From assembly GCA_028726465.1 (NCBI GenBank), contig JAQYQB010000012.1, positions 248,001 to 312,000 on the forward strand: a DNA stretch of 64,000 nt. Reading direction: 5' to 3'. Shown in pieces: positions 19,850 to 28,528 of the stretch (position 1 is the first letter of the stretch; each line of letters begins with the position of its first letter). The position numbers and the translations under genes were made by a program. The notes under the pieces were generated by a model. The model saw only the letters and a program-made list of their open reading frames with translations, was not told the origin of the DNA and made no database searches. This stretch comes from Mycobacteriaceae bacterium (GTDB taxonomy: Bacteria; Actinomycetota; Actinomycetes; Mycobacteriales; Mycobacteriaceae).

Positions 19850-21040
19850 TTAACCGGGCAGGCGAACCGGCATAAGCAGGTAGGTGAAGTCGGTCTCCGG
19901 GGTCGGGAAATTACCGTCTGCGTCTGCCTCCGGCATGTTTTCGGGTTCCGGGATCATAATGGCCGGCCGGGACGGCTCAGTGAAGCCGAAGACCACGCGG
20001 TCGGTGTGCACCACGCCCAGGCCATCCTTCAGGTAGCTCGGGTTGAACGCGATGATGAGCTCCGGAACGCCGGAGAAGGCACACGGCAGGGTTTCCTCTG
20101 CGGTACCGGAATCCGAACCGCCGGCGGACAGGATCACCTGGCCGGAGGTGAACTGCATGCGGATCTGCGCGTTGCGCTCCGTCAGCAGGGACACGCGCCG
20201 GATGGCTTCCTGCAGCGGACCGATCTCGATGGAGGCCATCGCCGTGTGGGTCTTGGGCAGCAGCGGGGCGACGTTCGGGAAGTCCGCGTCCAGCATGCGC
20301 GTGGTGGTCTCCCGGCTGTCGGCGTGCAGGCCGAACAGGCCGTCGCCGCCGATGTTCTCGCCGGTACCCACGGCGATCTCGACCGGGGTGTTCAGGCTGG
20401 TGTCCAGCGTGCGGGCGTTGTCCTGGAGGGTCTTCGCGGGGACCAAGAGCTTGGCCTCGATGCTGTCATCCTCCGGCTCCCATTCCACCGTGCGCATGGC
20501 CAGGCGGAAACGGTCCGTGGCGGTGAGGTGAATGGTTTTGCCCTGGATGTCCATGTGCACGCCCGTGAGCATGGGCAGGGTGTCATCCTTACCGGCAGCA
20601 GAGGCGACCTGGAAGATCGCGTCCACGAAGAGCTGCGGGTTGATGGTGCCGGTGACCTCCGGCAGCGTCGGCAGCTGCGGGTAGTCATCCAGGGGGATCA
20701 GCGGCAGCTCGAAGCGGGAGGAGCTACAGGTCAGCAAAACCTTGTTGCCATCCAGGCGCAGATCCACCGGCTGGTTGGGCAGGTTAGCCACAATCTCAGC
20801 GATCAGCTTGCCGGCAACGGCAATTCGGCCGGGGTTTTCCACTTCCGCCGGGATCCGCACGCGCGTGGATACCTCGTAATCAAAGCCGGTAAGTTCCAGT
20901 CCCTGCTCGTCAGCGGTGATCAGCATAGCGCGCAGGACAGGCTGCGTGACCTTGGTCGGCAGGTTGCGAGCAACCCAGGCGACTGCGCTGGACAGGTCGT
21001 CCTTGGCCACGCGGAATGACACGGAAGAGGAATCATCCAT
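19850..21040 (-). CDS. dnaN: DNA polymerase III beta subunit (sliding clamp)
   Basis: Processivity clamp; the 396-residue protein shows the three-fold clamp fold. FRVAKDDLSSAVAWVARNLPTK is at the N-terminus, LPMLTGVHMD is near residue 155, and the C-terminus is FTYLLMPVRLPG, the conserved peptide-binding pocket. The ATG follows AGGAG. The 711 bp upstream is the origin region, and the putative unwinding element lies about 190 bp before this start. Confidence 0.98.
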   Translation of the reverse strand: MDDSSSVSFRVAKDDLSSAVAWVARNLPTKVTQPVLRAMLITADEQGLELTGFDYEVSTRVRIPAEVENPGRIAVAGKLIAEIVANLPNQPVDLRLDGNKVLLTCSSSRFELPLIPLDDYPQLPTLPEVTGTINPQLFVDAIFQVASAAGKDDTLPMLTGVHMDIQGKTIHLTATDRFRLAMRTVEWEPEDDSIEAKLLVPAKTLQDNARTLDTSLNTPVEIAVGTGENIGGDGLFGLHADSRETTTRMLDADFPNVAPLLPKTHTAMASIEIGPLQEAIRRVSLLTERNAQIRMQFTSGQVILSAGGSDSGTAEETLPCAFSGVPELIIAFNPSYLKDGLGVVHTDRVVFGFTEPSRPAIMIPEPENMPEADADGNFPTPETDFTYLLMPVRLPG

Positions 21041-21220
21041 GGTGGGTCTAGCTCCTAGAAATTCGCGAATTATGTAAGTGCTTCCAACTTACCCGATCAC
21101 TACCCGCGCTCGATCCGCGGGTTGAACGACATTTTGTCATTCTAGTCCGGGCCGTCTCGGCGGGCGAGGCGAGCCAGGGCCGGACTTTTTCACACACCCT
21201 AGTTTTGTTGGATCTCTAGA

Positions 21221-21266
21221 AATTTAAAGTAGCAGTAGTAGTAACCGCTGTGGGATCTGTGGATAG
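21221..21266 (-). other. Basal unwinding element: DnaA box, spacer, DnaA-trio, AT-rich tract
   Basis: On the minus strand the order is a DnaA box (CTATCCACA, 21258-21266), a 13-nt GC-richer spacer, then a run of trinucleotides TTACTACTACTGCTACTT (plus strand 21227-21244: AAG TAG CAG TAG TAG TAA), then AT-rich TTAAATT toward dnaN. This matches the architecture described for the Bacillus subtilis oriC, where DnaA is guided from the box onto one strand. Confidence 0.65.
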
Positions 21267-21314
21267 CGCCCTAAATGACAAGTTCGGAGCGCAGATCCGG
21301 GCTGTGGGTTCGGC

Positions 21315-21401
21315 TGTGATCATTCTGTGATCAAATTGACCGTTCTGTGATCAAACTCGGATTCTTGTCATTTGATCACAGGGGCGCGCGGTTTGATCAC
21401 C
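21315..21401. repeat. Five TGTGATCA-type repeats in oriC
   Basis: TGTGATCA begins at 21315, 21326 and 21346. The inverted form TGATCACA is at 21373-21380, with TGATCACC at 21394-21401. Start-to-start distances are 11, 20, 27 and 21 bp, so several copies fall on similar helix faces. They are not DnaA boxes. Confidence 0.85.
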
Positions 21402-21614
21402 GGAATTACACAAATTCCCTCACAGATCGGGCCGGGAGGCGTTTGCCCTGTGTAATTCATTTTTGTGAGGCGGATCTATGAATTACAAGTCTGTAATTAC
21501 ACAGGTGTGGATAACCGTTGTGGATAAACTTCTTTCCCCGTTGCGAGCTGGTTCGATGCCCAGTATGGGGCGGAGCCGGGAGGGCTCGTGTCGGGCCGTT
21601 AGATGTGTAATTCC
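21402..21614. repeat. Five TGTGTAATT-type repeats in oriC
   Basis: GGAATTACACA (21402-21412), TGTGTAATTC (21449-21458), TGAATTACA (21479-21487), TGTAATTACACA (21492-21503, containing a 10-bp perfect palindrome) and TGTGTAATTCC (21604-21614). Copies 1 and 2 form an inverted pair; copy 4 lies 2 bp before a DnaA box. Confidence 0.8.
21506..21527 (-). promoter_or_regulatory. Two adjacent perfect DnaA boxes
   Basis: TTATCCACA on the minus strand at 21506-21514 and 21519-21527, 13 bp apart centre to centre and in the same orientation. Confidence 0.88.
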
Positions 21615-21693
21615 AAGAATCGTGGACTCTGTGTCCGAGTTACCGAGTTTCCGAGTTATCGGGAGGACTAGGCCGGAGGAGTAGGGATGCAGA

Positions 21694-21728
21694 AAGGCCC
21701 GCCGTCCCTCGGGGAGATGGCGGGCCTT
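21694..21728. terminator. Hairpin between dnaA and oriC
   Basis: Arms AAGGCCCGCC/GGCGGGCCTT (21694-21703, 21719-21728) form a perfect 10-bp stem. The T-rich side (GGTTTTTG) is on the plus strand, while dnaA transcription comes from the right and meets only TTTCT. It may insulate oriC from dnaA transcription or act in both directions. Confidence 0.65.
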
Positions 21729-21751
21729 GGTTTTTGTGTTCTTTGTCGCGG

Positions 21752-23419
21752 TTAGCTGCGTCCGCGGGCCTTGATCCGTTGGGTCAGGGTTTGAATCTCG
21801 TCGTAGGTGGCGCGCTTTTCCGTCATTTCCTTGCGGATCTTGCGATCGGCGTACATGACGGTGGTGTGGTCCTTACCGCCGAAGTGATCGCCGATCTTGG
21901 GCAGGGAAAGCTCGGTGAGCTCGCGGCACAGGTACATGGCCAGCTGGCGCGCGTGGGCGACGGTGCGCTTCTTGCCGGCGCCGGTCAGCGTGGAGACCTC
22001 GATGTCGAAGTACTCCGCGGTCACGTCCATGATGGTGGCCGGGGTGATCTGGGCATCGGCGGCATCCGGGGCCAGGTCCCGCAGGGCGATCTCGGCCATC
22101 TCGACGTTGATGGGTTCGTTGACCAGCGAAGAATAGGCCGAGACGCGGATGAGCGCGCCCTCCAGCTCGCGGATCGAGGACTCGAAGCGGGAGGCGATGA
22201 GCTCCAGGACCGCGCGGTCGACGGTGGTGCCGTCGGCGGCCGCCTTCTTCATCAGGATGGCAATGCGCGTTTCCAGGTCCGGCGGCTGAATATCCGTGAT
22301 GAGCCCGCCCTCAAAGCGGGTGCGCAGGCGGTCCTCCAGGGTGGTCAGCTGCTTGGGCGGGCGATCAGACGACAAGATGATCTGCTTGTTGGCCTGGTGC
22401 AAGGCGTTGAAGGTGTGGAAAAACTCCTCCTGCGTCGACTCCTTTCCCTCCAGGAACTGGATGTCGTCGACCATGAGGATGTCCAGGTTGCGGTAGCGCC
22501 GCTTGAAGGACTCCTGGCGGTCGTCGCGCAGGGAGTTGATGTAGTCGTTGGTGAATTCTTCGGAGGAAACGTACTTCACCCGCAGGCCCTTGTGCAGGTA
22601 CTGCGCGTAGTTGCCGGCGGCGTGGAGCAAGTGCGTCTTGCCCAGGCCGGAGCCGCCCCAGATAAACAGGGGGTTGTAGGCGCGGGCCGGGTTTTCGGCT
22701 ACTGCCACGGCCGCGCCGTTGGCGAAGCGGTTGGACGAGCCAATGACGAAGCTGTCGAAGGTGTGCTTCGGGTTCAGCGACTGATCGCGGTTCGGGTCGT
22801 GCGCCGGCTCCTCGCGCGGCATCCGGTTGCCGTAGTGCGGCGTCTGCTGCGGCTGCTCCACCGGGGCGGGGGCCTCCGGCTGTTGCTGCTGGTAGTGATC
22901 CGCCAGCTCGTCGAGGCTGGCCGGTGCGTGGGTCTGGGACCATGGCTCGCGGCGGTGCGGCTGCTCGCTGAATTCGCGCTGCTCCGGCGCCGGCTGCGTA
23001 GCGGTCTGGGCGGCGGCCGGATCCGTGATCTGGTGCGGGAAGTCCGGCATCTTGGTCACGTCGACCTGGTGCAGGCCCGGTTCGGGCTCCGGTTCGGGCT
23101 CGGGCGTGGGCTGCGGCGCGGCAGGTGCCTCGGGCGCGGCGACCGTCACGGCCAAGGCGCACGGGCTGGCCAGGTGCCGGTTGAGGGACTTGGTGATGTA
23201 GTGTCCCAGTTCCTGCTCGAGGGTGCGCTTGCCGGTTTCATCGGGCGCGGCGATCAGCGCGTAGCCGTTCATGACCATGATGGGCTGGGCGATCTGCAGG
23301 TACAGGCGCTGGGAGTGGGTAAAGGTTGGTACGTCGGAGTCTGGCTGCTCAGATTGAGCCAGGAGATCATCGACCACAGTTCGCCAGGTGGCGTTTATGT
23401 TCGCTTGCGGATCAGACAC
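21752..23419 (-). CDS. dnaA: Chromosomal replication initiator protein DnaA
   Basis: An AAA+ initiator that binds TTATCCACA boxes and melts oriC. Domain I covers about 1-95. A long, Pro/Glu/Gln-rich domain II linker spans about 95-215 (PEPEPEPEPG and repeated QQ). Domain III has Walker A GGSGLGKTHLL and Walker B ILMVDDIQFLEG. Domain IV has the signature GGKDHTTVMYADRKI. I chose GTG 23419 (VSDPQANINATW, with AAAGG about 8 nt upstream), giving 555 residues; the frame is open 16 codons further. DnaA boxes upstream suggest autoregulation. Confidence 0.97.
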   Translation of the reverse strand: MSDPQANINATWRTVVDDLLAQSEQPDSDVPTFTHSQRLYLQIAQPIMVMNGYALIAAPDETGKRTLEQELGHYITKSLNRHLASPCALAVTVAAPEAPAAPQPTPEPEPEPEPGLHQVDVTKMPDFPHQITDPAAAQTATQPAPEQREFSEQPHRREPWSQTHAPASLDELADHYQQQQPEAPAPVEQPQQTPHYGNRMPREEPAHDPNRDQSLNPKHTFDSFVIGSSNRFANGAAVAVAENPARAYNPLFIWGGSGLGKTHLLHAAGNYAQYLHKGLRVKYVSSEEFTNDYINSLRDDRQESFKRRYRNLDILMVDDIQFLEGKESTQEEFFHTFNALHQANKQIILSSDRPPKQLTTLEDRLRTRFEGGLITDIQPPDLETRIAILMKKAAADGTTVDRAVLELIASRFESSIRELEGALIRVSAYSSLVNEPINVEMAEIALRDLAPDAADAQITPATIMDVTAEYFDIEVSTLTGAGKKRTVAHARQLAMYLCRELTELSLPKIGDHFGGKDHTTVMYADRKIRKEMTEKRATYDEIQTLTQRIKARGRS

Positions 23420-23582
23420 ACCGTTGCCTTTTATTCTCGTTGACGGATAGGGACATATCGCAGCCAAAAGCGCGCCGGAGGACGCGCAGATTGCCGAAAT
23501 TACAGTTTTCCACGGGGTTAATCACAACGGGATTTTGTGGTTAACCTCGGTTTCCACAGAAGTTTTCACAGGTGTGAAAGAT

Positions 23583-23623
23583 CAGTTTATCCACAGCCTA
23601 TACGATAGGGTGTGGATAAACTG
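23583..23623. promoter_or_regulatory. 41-bp palindrome with two inverted DnaA boxes upstream of dnaA
   Basis: CAGTTTATCCACA (23583-23595) and TGTGGATAAACTG (23611-23623) are perfect 13-bp arms, each containing a DnaA box. Inside them CCTAT and ATAGG pair again. It lies 164 bp upstream of the dnaA start and probably covers its promoter. Confidence 0.8.
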
Positions 23624-23686
23624 CACTCGGGTGTTTACCGCTTGTGACCTCGGAAAACTTCGTAAGTCTCAACTATCGATTAAGGG

Positions 23687-23695
23687 TTATCCACA
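23687..23695 (+). promoter_or_regulatory. Perfect DnaA box upstream of dnaA
   Basis: TTATCCACA. Its last three bases begin ACACCCGAGTGC (23693-23704), the exact inverse of GCACTCGGGTGT at 23623-23634 that borders the palindrome. Confidence 0.8.
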
Positions 23696-24022
23696 CCCGA
23701 GTGCTTTCTGTGGAATATCGATTCTTCATTGATACCCCTTCGATCGTGGCGCTGTCTAGCGGGCGATTTTGCCCCTTCGCGTGTCGCTTCCCGGCGTGGG
23801 TGTCACGGTGATGGCACAATCCCAGTAAGACTGGCAAATCTATGGCCTTAGCTGGGCGAAACAACATCTTTGTAATTTCGGGTACCCCTGTGTGTCGATT
23901 TGTTTCGAGGTGGGTTCGTCACGTAATCTGTCAGGGTCTATCGCAACTTTATGGTTGCGCGTAAATGCATAACTCGCGCGGGGATCGCGCGCTTTGGTTG
24001 CGCTTTACGGAATCTAATCGTC

Positions 24023-24055
24023 GTGGAGGCGAGGGTTTATACTCTCCGCCTCCAC
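24023..24055 (+). promoter_or_regulatory. rpmH: Dyad flanking the likely rpmH -10
   Basis: Perfect arms GTGGAGGCG (24023-24031) and CGCCTCCAC (24047-24055) flank TATACT (24038-24043), a good -10 match 36 bp before the rpmH start. It could be an operator or simply promoter-internal symmetry. Confidence 0.5.
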
Positions 24056-24079
24056 ACCCAAATTTCAAGGAGTTTTACC

Positions 24080-24223
24080 GTGGCAAAGGGAAAGCGGACG
24101 TTCCAGCCGAACAACCGTCGTCGTGCACGCAAGCACGGCTTCCGTACTCGTATGAACACCCGTGCAGGTCGCGCCATCGTGGCCGCACGTCGCAAGAAGG
24201 GTCGCGCTAAGCTGACCGCTTAA
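24080..24223 (+). CDS. rpmH: 50S ribosomal protein L34
   Basis: A 47-residue basic protein of the large subunit: [20 protein letters not shown] followed by the conserved [22 protein letters not shown] segment. The start is GTG 24080 with AAGGAG 8 nt upstream. It is the first gene of the rpmH-rnpA-yidD-yidC-rsmG-parAB run on the right side of the origin. Confidence 0.98.
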   Translation: MAKGKRTFQPNNRRRARKHGFRTRMNTRAGRAIVAARRKKGRAKLTA

Positions 24224-24230
24224 GACAACA

Positions 24231-24587
24231 GTGCTCCCTAAACCCCATAAGCTCACCTCGCCGACGCAATTTCGTCGGACCATCAAGGGCGGGCGCCGGG
24301 CTGGGTCACGCACCCTCGTGGTGTATGTCTTAGACACTTCTCACCAGCGTGACGAGATCGCGGTCACAGGTCCGCGGTTCGGGCTGGTGGTCTCGAAAGC
24401 CGTCGGGAACGCCGTGGTTCGCCACCGCACCTCCCGGCGGCTTCGCCATGTGTGCCTCGGGCTGCTGGACGAACTGCCCGGGCACTACGACGTGGTGATT
24501 CGCGCCCTGCCCGCCAGCGGCAGCGCCCCGAGTGCCCAGCTGGACGCCGACCTGCGGAAGGCCTTGGCCCGCGCATGCCGTACCTAA
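24231..24587 (+). CDS. rnpA: Ribonuclease P protein component
   Basis: Assists the RNase P RNA in maturing tRNA 5' ends. The family signature is present as [25 protein letters not shown], and the N-terminus [17 protein letters not shown] is typical. The start is GTG 24231, 7 bp after rpmH. The 118-residue length is normal. Its 3' end overlaps yidD by 13 bp. Confidence 0.96.
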   Translation: MLPKPHKLTSPTQFRRTIKGGRRAGSRTLVVYVLDTSHQRDEIAVTGPRFGLVVSKAVGNAVVRHRTSRRLRHVCLGLLDELPGHYDVVIRALPASGSAPSAQLDADLRKALARACRT

Positions 24588-24844
24588 ACAGCTCCGGGGA
24601 GGAAATCCCGGCTGCTCGTGGCGCTGCGGTTCCGCTGGTGGCTATGGTGCGCTTCTACCAAAAAAATTTATCAGGCCTTAAACTGGTTTCGACCTGTCGT
24701 TTCGAACCGACCTGCAGCGCTTATGCACTGGAAGCTATTTCGGTGCATGGGGCCGTGCGCGGCACCGGGATGGCACTGGCACGCTTGGCCAAGTGCGGCC
24801 CGTGGCATCCCGGCGGGTTTGATCCAGTAAAGAAGAAAACTTAG
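24575..24844 (+). CDS. yidD: Membrane protein insertion efficiency factor YidD
   Basis: A small protein that assists YidC-dependent membrane insertion. The family core reads [13 protein letters not shown], then [23 protein letters not shown] and [13 protein letters not shown], with its three Cys. ATG 24575 overlaps the rnpA stop (89 residues). ATG 24644 (MVRFYQ) would give the shorter form usual for the family. Confidence 0.92.
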   Translation: MPYLNSSGEEIPAARGAAVPLVAMVRFYQKNLSGLKLVSTCRFEPTCSAYALEAISVHGAVRGTGMALARLAKCGPWHPGGFDPVKKKT

Positions 24845-24856
24845 GAATTCGTTTCA

Positions 24857-25834
24857 GTGCTTAATATCATCTACTGGCCGATTTCGGCCGTCCTGTGGTT
24901 CTGGCACTGGCTGCTGAGCTTCGTGCTCGACCCGGCGGCCGGTATCACCTGGATCCTGGCGATTGTTCTGCTGACGTGGACCTTGAAGGCGATCATGGTC
25001 AAGCCGACCATCACGCAGATCAGGTCCTCGCGCCGCATGCAGGAGATCCAGCCGAAGATGCAGGAGATCCGCAGCAAATACGCCAACGACAAGACCAAGG
25101 CTGCCGAAGAGATGCAGAGGGTCTACAAGGAGTCGGGCGTCAAGCCGGTGGCCGGCTGCCTGCCGATGTTGGCCCAGATCCCGATGTTCATCGGCCTGTT
25201 CCACGTTCTGCGCTCCTTCGACCGCACCGTCTCCGTGGCGGGCGGCCTGGGCCACACCGCCGGCGAGCCGATGACGGTGGAGCAAAACCGCCAGACCGCG
25301 AACTACATCTTCAGCCCCGAGCTGGTCCAGCAGTTCCTGGACGCGAAGATCTTTGGCGTTCCGCTGGTAGCCAACCTGCGCGTGAACTCCCCGGTCCTCG
25401 AGGACGTCACCGTCGCGCAGGCGGCCGTCATCATCGTGCCGCTGATTGCCATCATTGCTACCCTGACCCACTTCAACGCGCGCATGAGCTTGAACCGCCA
25501 GGAGAAGCGTCGCCAGTCCGGCAAGGTCAACGCGCCGCAGGGCGATAACGCGGAGATGATGCAGCAGCAGATGGCCGTGATGAACAAGATGATGCTCTGG
25601 GTTATGCCGGGCATGCTGGTCTTCTCCGGCTTCATCTGGCCTATTGGTCTGCTGTTCTACATGCTGGCCAACACCGTCTGGACCTTCGTCCAGACCCGCA
25701 CCATCTACGCCAAGATGGACGCTGAGGAAGAAGCCGAGGAAGAGGCCAAGCGCGAGCTCAAGCGCACCACGGCCCCCAAGCCCGGCGCTCGCAAGAAGGA
25801 CAACCGCAGCAAGAAGCAGCGCCGCCAGGGCTAG
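24857..25834 (+). CDS. yidC: Membrane protein insertase YidC/OxaA
   Basis: Inserts membrane proteins with or without Sec. Helices are at about 8-27 ([16 protein letters not shown]), 30-52, 100-122 ([24 protein letters not shown]), 190-212 and 250-285. The protein lacks the large Gram-negative periplasmic domain and ends in a basic tail ([17 protein letters not shown]) that can contact ribosomes. The 325-residue length fits actinobacteria. GTG 24857 follows TTAGGAA. rsmG follows after 49 bp, with no jag gene in between. Confidence 0.95.
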   Translation: MLNIIYWPISAVLWFWHWLLSFVLDPAAGITWILAIVLLTWTLKAIMVKPTITQIRSSRRMQEIQPKMQEIRSKYANDKTKAAEEMQRVYKESGVKPVAGCLPMLAQIPMFIGLFHVLRSFDRTVSVAGGLGHTAGEPMTVEQNRQTANYIFSPELVQQFLDAKIFGVPLVANLRVNSPVLEDVTVAQAAVIIVPLIAIIATLTHFNARMSLNRQEKRRQSGKVNAPQGDNAEMMQQQMAVMNKMMLWVMPGMLVFSGFIWPIGLLFYMLANTVWTFVQTRTIYAKMDAEEEAEEEAKRELKRTTAPKPGARKKDNRSKKQRRQG

Positions 25835-25883
25835 CTCTTCGGCTAGTTTCCCAGGAGTACACCACAAGAAAACGGAGAATAGA

Positions 25884-26492
25884 GTGTCCCAACTGGACCC
25901 GTCTGTAGTATTCGGTTCCCGCCTGCCGCTGGCGCAGGCCTACCACGACTCGCTCGCTACGGACGGGTCCACTCGTGGTTTTATCGGCCCCCGCGAGGTC
26001 CCGCGCCTCTGGGACCGCCACCTGCTCAACTGCGCCGTGGTCGAGGAGCTCATTGCCGCCGATGCCCGCGTCGTCGACGTCGGCTCCGGCGCTGGCCTGC
26101 CGGGCATCCCGCTGGCCATCGCCCGCCCGGACCTGCACCTGGATCTGGTCGAGCCCCTCCTCAAGCGCTACAACTACCTCAACGAGGTGGTGGACCTGCT
26201 GGGCTTAGACAACGTCACCGTCTGGCGCGGTCGCGCCGAGGAAGGCCCCATTAAGAAGGCCGTTAGCGGCTGCGACGTGGTGACCTCCCGCGCGGTGGCG
26301 CCGCTGGGCAAGCTGGCCAAGTGGTCCCTGCCGCTGGTGCGCAAGGGCGGCGAGATGATCGCCTTAAAGGGCGAGTCGGTACGCGACGAGCTTGAGCGGG
26401 ATGCCGCGGATATTAAGCGGGCCGGCGGCGGCAAAGCCGAGGTCACTACGGTGCGGGGAACCACCGTCATCCGGGTCCCGCGCGTGAACTAG
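25884..26492 (+). CDS. rsmG: 16S rRNA m7G527 methyltransferase (GidB)
   Basis: An S-adenosylmethionine-dependent methylase of 16S rRNA G527. The motifs are [35 protein letters not shown] (SAM loop), [15 protein letters not shown] and [15 protein letters not shown] 25884 is preceded by CGGAGAA, giving 202 residues; the frame stays open upstream inside yidC but without similarity. The stop codon overlaps the -10 hexamer of parA. Confidence 0.94.
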   Translation: MSQLDPSVVFGSRLPLAQAYHDSLATDGSTRGFIGPREVPRLWDRHLLNCAVVEELIAADARVVDVGSGAGLPGIPLAIARPDLHLDLVEPLLKRYNYLNEVVDLLGLDNVTVWRGRAEEGPIKKAVSGCDVVTSRAVAPLGKLAKWSLPLVRKGGEMIALKGESVRDELERDAADIKRAGGGKAEVTTVRGTTVIRVPRVN

Positions 26493-26495
26493 AGT
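26490..26495 (+). promoter_or_regulatory. parA: -10 hexamer of leaderless parA
   Basis: TAGAGT, overlapping the rsmG stop codon, ends 7 nt before parA ATG. There is no ribosome site. Confidence 0.6.
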
Positions 26496-26502
26496 AGTGG
26501 GC

Positions 26503-27354
26503 ATGACTACTCCCCGGCTTATCACCATCGCCAACCAAAAAGGCGGTGTCGGCAAGACCACCAGCGCCGTGAACCTCGCCGCCGCACTGGCGGACTCCGG
26601 GCACAAGGTGTTGGTGGTCGACTTGGACCCGCAGGGCAACGCCTCTACCGCTGTCGGGGCGGCTCACAATTCCGGCACGGACTCCAGCTACGAGATGTTG
26701 CTGGGTGATTGCCGCGCGGAACAGGCCATGCAGAAGTGCCCGGACGTGGACAACCTTTACTGCATCCCCGCCACCATCGACCTGGCCGGGGCGGAGATCG
26801 AGATGGTCTCTCTGGTGCGGCGCGAGTTCCGCCTGTACGACGCTCTGCACAAGGGCTTTTTGGACGAGCACGAATTCGACTACGTCTTCATCGACTGCCC
26901 GCCCTCGCTGGGCCTGCTCACCATCAATGCGATGACGTGTGCGGAAGAAGTCATCATCCCCATTCAGTGCGAGTACTACGCCCTGGAGGGCGTGGGCCAG
27001 CTGCTGGGCAATATCTCAATGATCCGGGAGCACCTGAACGAGGATCTGCACATCTCTGGCGTGCTGTTGACCATGTTCGACGCCCGCACGAAGCTGGCCG
27101 AGCAGGTCGCTGACGAGGTCCGCGATCAGTTCGGCGCCGTCGTTTTGGGCAACGTCATCCCGCGCTCCATCCGGGTCTCGGAAGCGCCGGGCTACGGCAA
27201 GACCGTCGTGGACTATGATCCGTCCTCGACCGGTGCGCGCGCCTACGTGGCGGCCGCCCGGGAACTCGACGAGCGGGGCGACTACCGCCCCCACCCCACC
27301 ACGGGCGCCATTGGGGTAAGCCCGGAAATTTTCGCGGAATTGGAGGAAGGCTAA
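26503..27354 (+). CDS. parA: Chromosome partitioning ATPase ParA
   Basis: A deviant Walker ATPase that binds DNA non-specifically and moves ParB-parS complexes. The P-loop [14 protein letters not shown] has the signature Lys, with [14 protein letters not shown] and [12 protein letters not shown] following. It has 283 residues from ATG 26503; a GTG 6 nt upstream is in frame. It lies 10 bp after rsmG but has its own -10. parB begins 4 bp after its stop. Confidence 0.97.
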   Translation: MTTPRLITIANQKGGVGKTTSAVNLAAALADSGHKVLVVDLDPQGNASTAVGAAHNSGTDSSYEMLLGDCRAEQAMQKCPDVDNLYCIPATIDLAGAEIEMVSLVRREFRLYDALHKGFLDEHEFDYVFIDCPPSLGLLTINAMTCAEEVIIPIQCEYYALEGVGQLLGNISMIREHLNEDLHISGVLLTMFDARTKLAEQVADEVRDQFGAVVLGNVIPRSIRVSEAPGYGKTVVDYDPSSTGARAYVAAARELDERGDYRPHPTTGAIGVSPEIFAELEEG

Positions 27355-27358
27355 AACC

Positions 27359-28447
27359 ATGGCGGACAAGAAAGCAGGAGCACCCAAGGCGGGCAAGGCG
27401 CCGAAGGCGCAGCACGGCGGCCTCGGCCGCGGTCTGGCGGCGCTCATCCCGTCTGGGCCGGACGCGCCGACCCGCAAGCCGCGCCTGGGGGATTCCGCGG
27501 CGGATGTCATCCTGGGCAACGCCACCTCGCGCACGCCCGCTGAAGGTTCCGCTGAGGGCGGTTCCGAGGGCAAGCGCGTGAAGGGCGCTCCCACCATCCA
27601 GTCCGGGAACACTGGCAAGAAGAAGCAGCCGAAGCCGGCCGCTATCGGGGCCACCTACCGCGAGGTGCCCGTGGGCGACATCCTGCCCAACCCGAAGCAG
27701 CCGCGTACCGTCTTCGACGAGGACGAGCTCAAGGAGCTGGTTCACTCGATCAAGGAATTCGGCCTCCTGCAGCCCATCGTGGTGCGGCCTTCGGAGGAGG
27801 GCGGCTTCGAGCTCATCATGGGTGAGCGCCGCTGGCGCGCTTCCGCCAAGGCGGGCCTGGCCACGGTGCCAGCCATCGTGCGGGACACCACCGACGACAG
27901 CATGCTGCGCGACGCCCTGCTGGAAAACCTCCACCGCGTGCAGCTCAACCCGCTGGAAGAGGCCAACGCCTACCAGCAGCTGCTGGAGGAATTCGGGGTC
28001 ACGCAGAACGAGCTGGCCGACCGCCTGGGCCGCTCCCGCCCGCAGGTGACCAACATGCTGCGCCTTCTGCGCCTGCCGGTGGCCGTGCAAAAGCAGGTGG
28101 CCGCCGGGGTGCTCAGCTCCGGCCACGCGCGCGCCCTGCTGGGCCTGGATTCGGCCGAGGCGATGGAAGAAATCGCCAACCGGATCGTGGCCGAGGGCCT
28201 GTCCGTGCGCGCCACTGAGGAGGCCGTGACGCTCTACAAGCGCCAGGGCAAGGCCGACCAGCCGGCCAAGCGCCAGGCGCCGGTGCAGCCGCAGTACTTC
28301 ACCGACTCCGCCGAGCGGCTGTCCGATCGCTTCGACACCAAGGTCACGGTGACCATGGGCAAGCGCAAGGGCAAGATGGTCGTGGAATTCGGCGACCAGG
28401 AAGACTTCGAGCGCATCATGTCCCTCATCGAGGGCGAGAAGAACTAG
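27359..28447 (+). CDS. parB: Chromosome partitioning protein ParB
   Basis: A CTP-dependent clamp that loads at parS. The N-terminal ~95 residues are basic and disordered, with the ParA-contacting segment [12 protein letters not shown]. The CTPase part has GERRWRAS and [14 protein letters not shown]. The helix-turn-helix is [22 protein letters not shown], and a C-terminal dimerisation region follows. ATG 27359 follows AGGAAGG. Five parS-type palindromes occur at 46.3-61.5 kb. Confidence 0.97.
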   Translation: MADKKAGAPKAGKAPKAQHGGLGRGLAALIPSGPDAPTRKPRLGDSAADVILGNATSRTPAEGSAEGGSEGKRVKGAPTIQSGNTGKKKQPKPAAIGATYREVPVGDILPNPKQPRTVFDEDELKELVHSIKEFGLLQPIVVRPSEEGGFELIMGERRWRASAKAGLATVPAIVRDTTDDSMLRDALLENLHRVQLNPLEEANAYQQLLEEFGVTQNELADRLGRSRPQVTNMLRLLRLPVAVQKQVAAGVLSSGHARALLGLDSAEAMEEIANRIVAEGLSVRATEEAVTLYKRQGKADQPAKRQAPVQPQYFTDSAERLSDRFDTKVTVTMGKRKGKMVVEFGDQEDFERIMSLIEGEKN

Positions 28448-28470
28448 CCGCGGCTTGCCGGGCACAACAA

Positions 28471-28501
28471 AAGCCAGCGTCGAGAATCTCGACGCTGGCT
28501 T
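28471..28501. terminator. Bidirectional terminator between parB and cwlM
   Basis: A perfect 15-bp inverted repeat AAGCCAGCGTCGAGA/TCTCGACGCTGGCTT lies between convergent genes. TTAGTGTTT follows on plus and TTTTGTTG on minus. Confidence 0.88.
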
Positions 28502-28528
28502 TAGTGTTTACCGTGGCTTTTTTAAGTC

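Larger units (their letters stand above)
21041..21751. other. Chromosomal replication origin, oriC (dnaA-dnaN intergenic)
   Basis: A 711-bp gene-free region between dnaA and dnaN, the oriC position in most actinobacteria and Bacillus. Genes on both sides point outward. It holds two perfect DnaA boxes (21506-21514, 21519-21527, TGTGGATAA), one near-perfect box (21258-21266, TGTGGATAG) and weaker ones at 21250 and 21303, all in the same orientation. It also has a DnaA-trio tract beside an AT-rich stretch, two other families of short repeats (TGTGATCA and TGTAATT), and a hairpin at the dnaA end. A GC-skew switch at this point would confirm the assignment. Confidence 0.9.
23420..24079. promoter_or_regulatory. 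dnaA-rpmH divergent intergenic region
   Basis: A 660-bp gene-free stretch between divergent dnaA and rpmH. The dnaA half (23506-23717) is dense in DnaA boxes: three perfect ones at 23587, 23611 and 23687, and imperfect ones at 23506, 23536 and 23550. The central part (about 23740-24000) has no motif I can name. The rpmH end holds a dyad around a TATACT hexamer. Confidence 0.7.

Noticed and set aside
21315..21614. Repeat clusters at oriC considered as a CRISPR or integron array
   Set aside because: Units are 8-12 bp, mixed in orientation and irregularly spaced, with no cas genes or integrase; they fit protein-binding repeats.
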